From assembly GCA_009760855.2 (NCBI GenBank), contig WPIO01000017.1, positions 5,860,001 through 5,924,000 of the forward strand: DNA of 64,000 nt, given 5' to 3'. Below the pieces are notes generated by a model. The model saw only the letters and a program-made list of their open reading frames with translations, was not told the DNA's origin and searched no databases. Positions 63,130 through 64,000 of this stretch are shown here, in pieces (the stretch's first letter is position 1; each line of letters begins with the position of its first letter). The stretch is from Cristatella mucedo (lineage: Eukaryota > Bryozoa > Phylactolaemata > Cristatellidae). Both the position numbers and the translations under genes were made by a program.

Positions 63130-64000
63130 AGAGGACGCGGCCAGCACAGAGGTCAACACCTCGCCAAACTATCCACACATGGATGGCAGAAAATTTTCTT
63201 AAATTAAATTATGACAAAACTAACTTACTAGTTACGGGAAAACCAAGTGTGATTCAGAAATTGAAAAGACTAGCACTCAAAATCGGCTCTGCCAGCATAT
63301 CTCCTGTTGAATCTGCACGAAATCTAGGTGTCGTGTTCCAAAGTGATTTTTCGTTAGACGACCACATCAGCTCCACAATCAAGTCTGCCCACTTTCAGCT
63401 ACATAATATTGCTAAAATTCGGGCTTATTTAGATAGGGATACGAATCTAAGTTGGTCCATGCATTTGTGACATCTCGTCTTGACTTCTGTAACTCACTGC
63501 TTGCTAGCCTACCGGCATGTACCATCAGGCGCTTACAGCTGGTGCAAAACTCAGCAGCTAGGCTTGTCTGTCGTGAGCGCCGTAGTTGCCACATCACACC
63601 CCTTCTCGCCGACCTGCACTAGCTTCCAGTCAAACAACGCATCAACTTCAAAGTTATGTCGCTCACTTTTAGGTCCCTTCATTCACTGGCTACAGCCTAC
63701 CTATAAGATCTTCTCCCCCCCCCCCCCCCCCCCCGCCAGGCCAAGCATCGTACCACCCACTTTTCGAAATCTAACTGGTTACCTATACCTCGTACAAACC
63801 TCAAATTCTTTGGAGACCATGCATGTTTATATGCTCCCAAAGCCTGGAACTCACTCCCGACTTTCGTCATGACATCCCCTGACCTGACCCTATTTAAAAA
63901 GAAAAGAAAAACACCTACTTATGACAGCAGTTAGTGGGTCCATGTGATTCGTCCTTTATTTGCTTATGTGTGCTGACACTGTGCATGCTGCCACTAACAA
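63130..64000 (+). mobile_element. L2/CR1-like LINE 3' portion, running off the window
   Basis: HTWMAENFLKLNYDKTNLLV, SARNLGVVFQSDFSLDDHIS and [18 protein letters not shown]-type peptides in sense orientation, then AACCTCAAATTCTTTGGAGA. A C-run at 63715-63734 shifts the frame. Continues past 64000. Confidence 0.85.

Overview
This window comes from a repeat-rich, intron-rich animal genome, most likely an invertebrate bilaterian. Genes are split into exons of roughly 30 to 240 bp with GT-AG introns. The introns carry LINEs, tRNA-derived SINEs, hAT-type MITEs and long microsatellites. I cannot name the species.

Two genes can be supported. The first, on the plus strand (33.8 to 60.6 kb), is a complete sorting nexin 27 (SNX27) gene. 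Twelve coding exons join with consistent phases into 537 codons, giving the family order PDZ, PX, FERM-like (F1-F2-F3). SNX27 is the retromer cargo adaptor that returns PDZ-motif membrane proteins from endosomes to the cell surface. It has a CpG-rich promoter region and a plausible poly(A) signal.

The second, on the minus strand (about 13.0 to 2.5 kb), is the 3' part of a Tudor-domain gene. Nine phase-compatible exons encode one complete extended Tudor domain followed by an alanine-rich tail. Further upstream (14.9, 16.5, 22.0, 25.7 and 31.2 kb) there are candidate exons with coiled-coil or cysteine-rich peptides. These may be its N-terminal half, which would make it RNF17/Qin-like, or may belong to separate genes. 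The two genes may diverge from the CpG-rich segment near 33 kb, but this is not proven.

Layout: 1-2.5 kb is GC-rich with no supported gene. 2.5-13 kb holds the Tudor exons with a large GA/CAGA microsatellite beside one splice donor. 13-33 kb is repeats with candidate minus-strand exons. 33-34.4 kb is the CpG-rich promoter and SNX27 exon 1. 34.4-42.4 kb is the large first intron, with LINE, SINE and microsatellite content. 42.4-60.6 kb holds SNX27 exons 2-12. 60.9-64 kb is LINE and SINE debris.

Repeats include one L2/CR1-like LINE family (a nearly full-length degenerate copy at 49.3-52.3 kb and many 3' pieces), a second LINE-like 3' end family, two SINE families and MITEs with terminal inverted repeats. 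The most notable repeats are two short elements that closely resemble SPIN (Space Invaders) hAT MITEs, a family known for horizontal transfer. They lie in opposite orientation in the introns flanking SNX27 exons 8 and 9.
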